From Cloacimonetes bacterium UBA3541 (lineage in GTDB: Bacteria; Cloacimonadota; Cloacimonadia; Cloacimonadales; Cloacimonadaceae): 7,016 nt of DNA. The DNA lies in contig DFOM01000054.1 in NCBI GenBank assembly GCA_002376725.1, positions 1-7,016 of the forward strand, in the 5' to 3' direction. The notes under the pieces were generated by a model. That model saw only the letters and a program-made list of their open reading frames with translations. It did not search any database and was not told the DNA's origin. Shown here in pieces: positions 6,586-7,016 of the stretch (positions are counted from its first letter, which is position 1; each line of letters opens with the position of its first letter). A program made the position numbers and the translations under genes.

Positions 6586-6600
6586 AATAAAAATAGCAGC

Positions 6601-6680
6601 AAAACAATAAATTCGCAGAAAAATGGATAAATTCGCAGAAATTGGGATAATTTCGCATAAAAATAGATAATTTCGCACCC
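6601..6680 (+). repeat. Four tandem 20-bp repeats
   Basis: Units at 6601-6620, 6621-6640, 6641-6660 and 6661-6680 have exact 20-bp spacing and the rough consensus AAATGGATAAATTCGCAGAA. The TTCGCA word falls at 6612, 6632, 6652 and 6672. The same head word (ATAAATTCGCA) begins the 70-bp units upstream, so this array looks like repeated copies of the head of the larger repeat. A degenerate copy (6586-6600) bridges the two arrays. The 20-bp period is close to two helical turns, so all copies face nearly the same side of the DNA. Confidence 0.85.
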
Positions 6681-6760
6681 CTATTTTACCCTTGTCTCTC
6701 ACCTATCACTTTTAATATCAATAAGTTATACTGAATTTTATATCCCTTTACTAACCCCTA

Positions 6761-6778
6761 CCTCCCCCTTCTCTTTTT
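6761..6778 (+). other. 18-base pure pyrimidine tract
   Basis: The strand is uninterrupted C/T from 6761 to 6778, and four bases later turns into a purine-rich array. The C-run-then-T-run form resembles the tails of the 70-bp repeats (compare 6571-6585). The stretch 6681-6760 before it shows only AT-rich sequence with no gene or clear signal. Confidence 0.5.
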
Positions 6779-6782
6779 AGCC

Positions 6783-6819
6783 AAGAAAGAGTCAAGAGAG
6801 AGTCAAGAGAGAGTCAAGA
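6783..6819 (+). repeat. 11-bp purine-rich tandem repeat, about 3.3 copies
   Basis: Units AAGAAAGAGTC (6783-6793), AAGAGAGAGTC (6794-6804) and AAGAGAGAGTC (6805-6815) are followed by AAGA. Only one base differs between units 1 and 2. The period is about one helical turn. It lies directly after the pyrimidine tract, with sharp strand asymmetry between the two. Confidence 0.88.
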
Positions 6820-6821
6820 TG

Positions 6822-6914
6822 TATATACTAACTAATTATATACTAGTTATTTAAACCATATCTATTTAAATATATACTTAATTAATTATGTACTAGTTAT
6901 TTAAATCAAAATCT
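6822..6914 (+). repeat. Two copies of a ~49-bp AT-rich repeat
   Basis: TATATACT...TACTAGTTATTTAAA...ATCT runs from 6822 to 6863 and again from 6871 to 6914. The 15-base word TACTAGTTATTTAAA is exact at 6841-6855 and 6891-6905. The copies differ by a few substitutions and single-base indels. They are followed by a long TA-rich stretch (6915-6985) with no gene seen in it. Confidence 0.75.
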
Positions 6915-6985
6915 GTATAGTTATATATAGTATATCTCTACTTATTCTAGAATAATATAATAATATATATATATAAATTTATTAC

Positions 6986-7015
6986 TTTCTATCAGAATCT
7001 ATAATTTTCTATCAG
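6986..7015 (+). repeat. 10-base direct repeat at the right edge, 20-bp period
   Basis: TTTCTATCAG occurs at 6986-6995 and 7006-7015, exactly 20 bases apart. The window ends here, so it is not known if more copies follow. Confidence 0.5.
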
Positions 7016-7016
7016 G

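Noticed and set aside
6373..6680. CRISPR array
   Set aside because: The whole unit is repeated, with no unique spacers between constant repeats; periods of 70 and 20 bp do not fit, and no cas gene is present.

Overview
The window is AT-rich and all recognised genes lie on the + strand. It suggests an anaerobic, amino-acid-fermenting bacterium of the FCB group. The best guess is a relative of Candidatus Cloacimonas (Cloacimonadota). The reasons are a type IX secretion (Por) C-terminal sorting tail on the partial gene at the left edge, low GC, ferredoxin-dependent 2-oxoacid oxidation, and a methylmalonyl-CoA epimerase at the end of the same gene run. The taxonomic call is inference; no 16S or other marker is present.

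Layout: 1-90 is the end of an exported protein with a T9SS type A sorting domain. 91-271 is a gene-free leader with a possible -10 box. 272-1252 is a lipoate-protein ligase A. After an 87-base gap holding an A/T inverted repeat, a run of seven closely packed genes covers 1340-6249: a SpoVG-like small protein, a PLP-dependent aminotransferase (4-base overlap), then korD, korA, korB and korC for a four-subunit 2-oxoacid:ferredoxin oxidoreductase, and methylmalonyl-CoA epimerase. Most junctions are overlaps or gaps of 1-9 bases; the largest is 43 bases before korD. A 13-bp stem-loop at 6319-6350 probably ends the operon.

How the genes may work together: the aminotransferase makes 2-oxoacids from amino acids. 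KorDABC oxidises a 2-oxoacid to its acyl-CoA, reducing ferredoxin. If the substrate is 2-oxoglutarate, the product is succinyl-CoA, which methylmalonyl-CoA mutase (not in this window) and the epimerase would link to propionyl-CoA. The epimerase next to korC is the main local argument for 2-oxoglutarate over branched-chain or aromatic 2-oxoacids.

The last 767 bases (6250-7016) hold no credible gene. They contain a terminator followed by stacked direct repeats of several periods: about 70 bp x3, 20 bp x4, 11 bp x3.3, 49 bp x2, and a 10-base word repeated 20 bp apart at the edge. The first two arrays share a core word (ATAAATTCGCA). This nested repeat region is the least explained part of the window. 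No wholly new protein system is evident; the proteins belong to known families.
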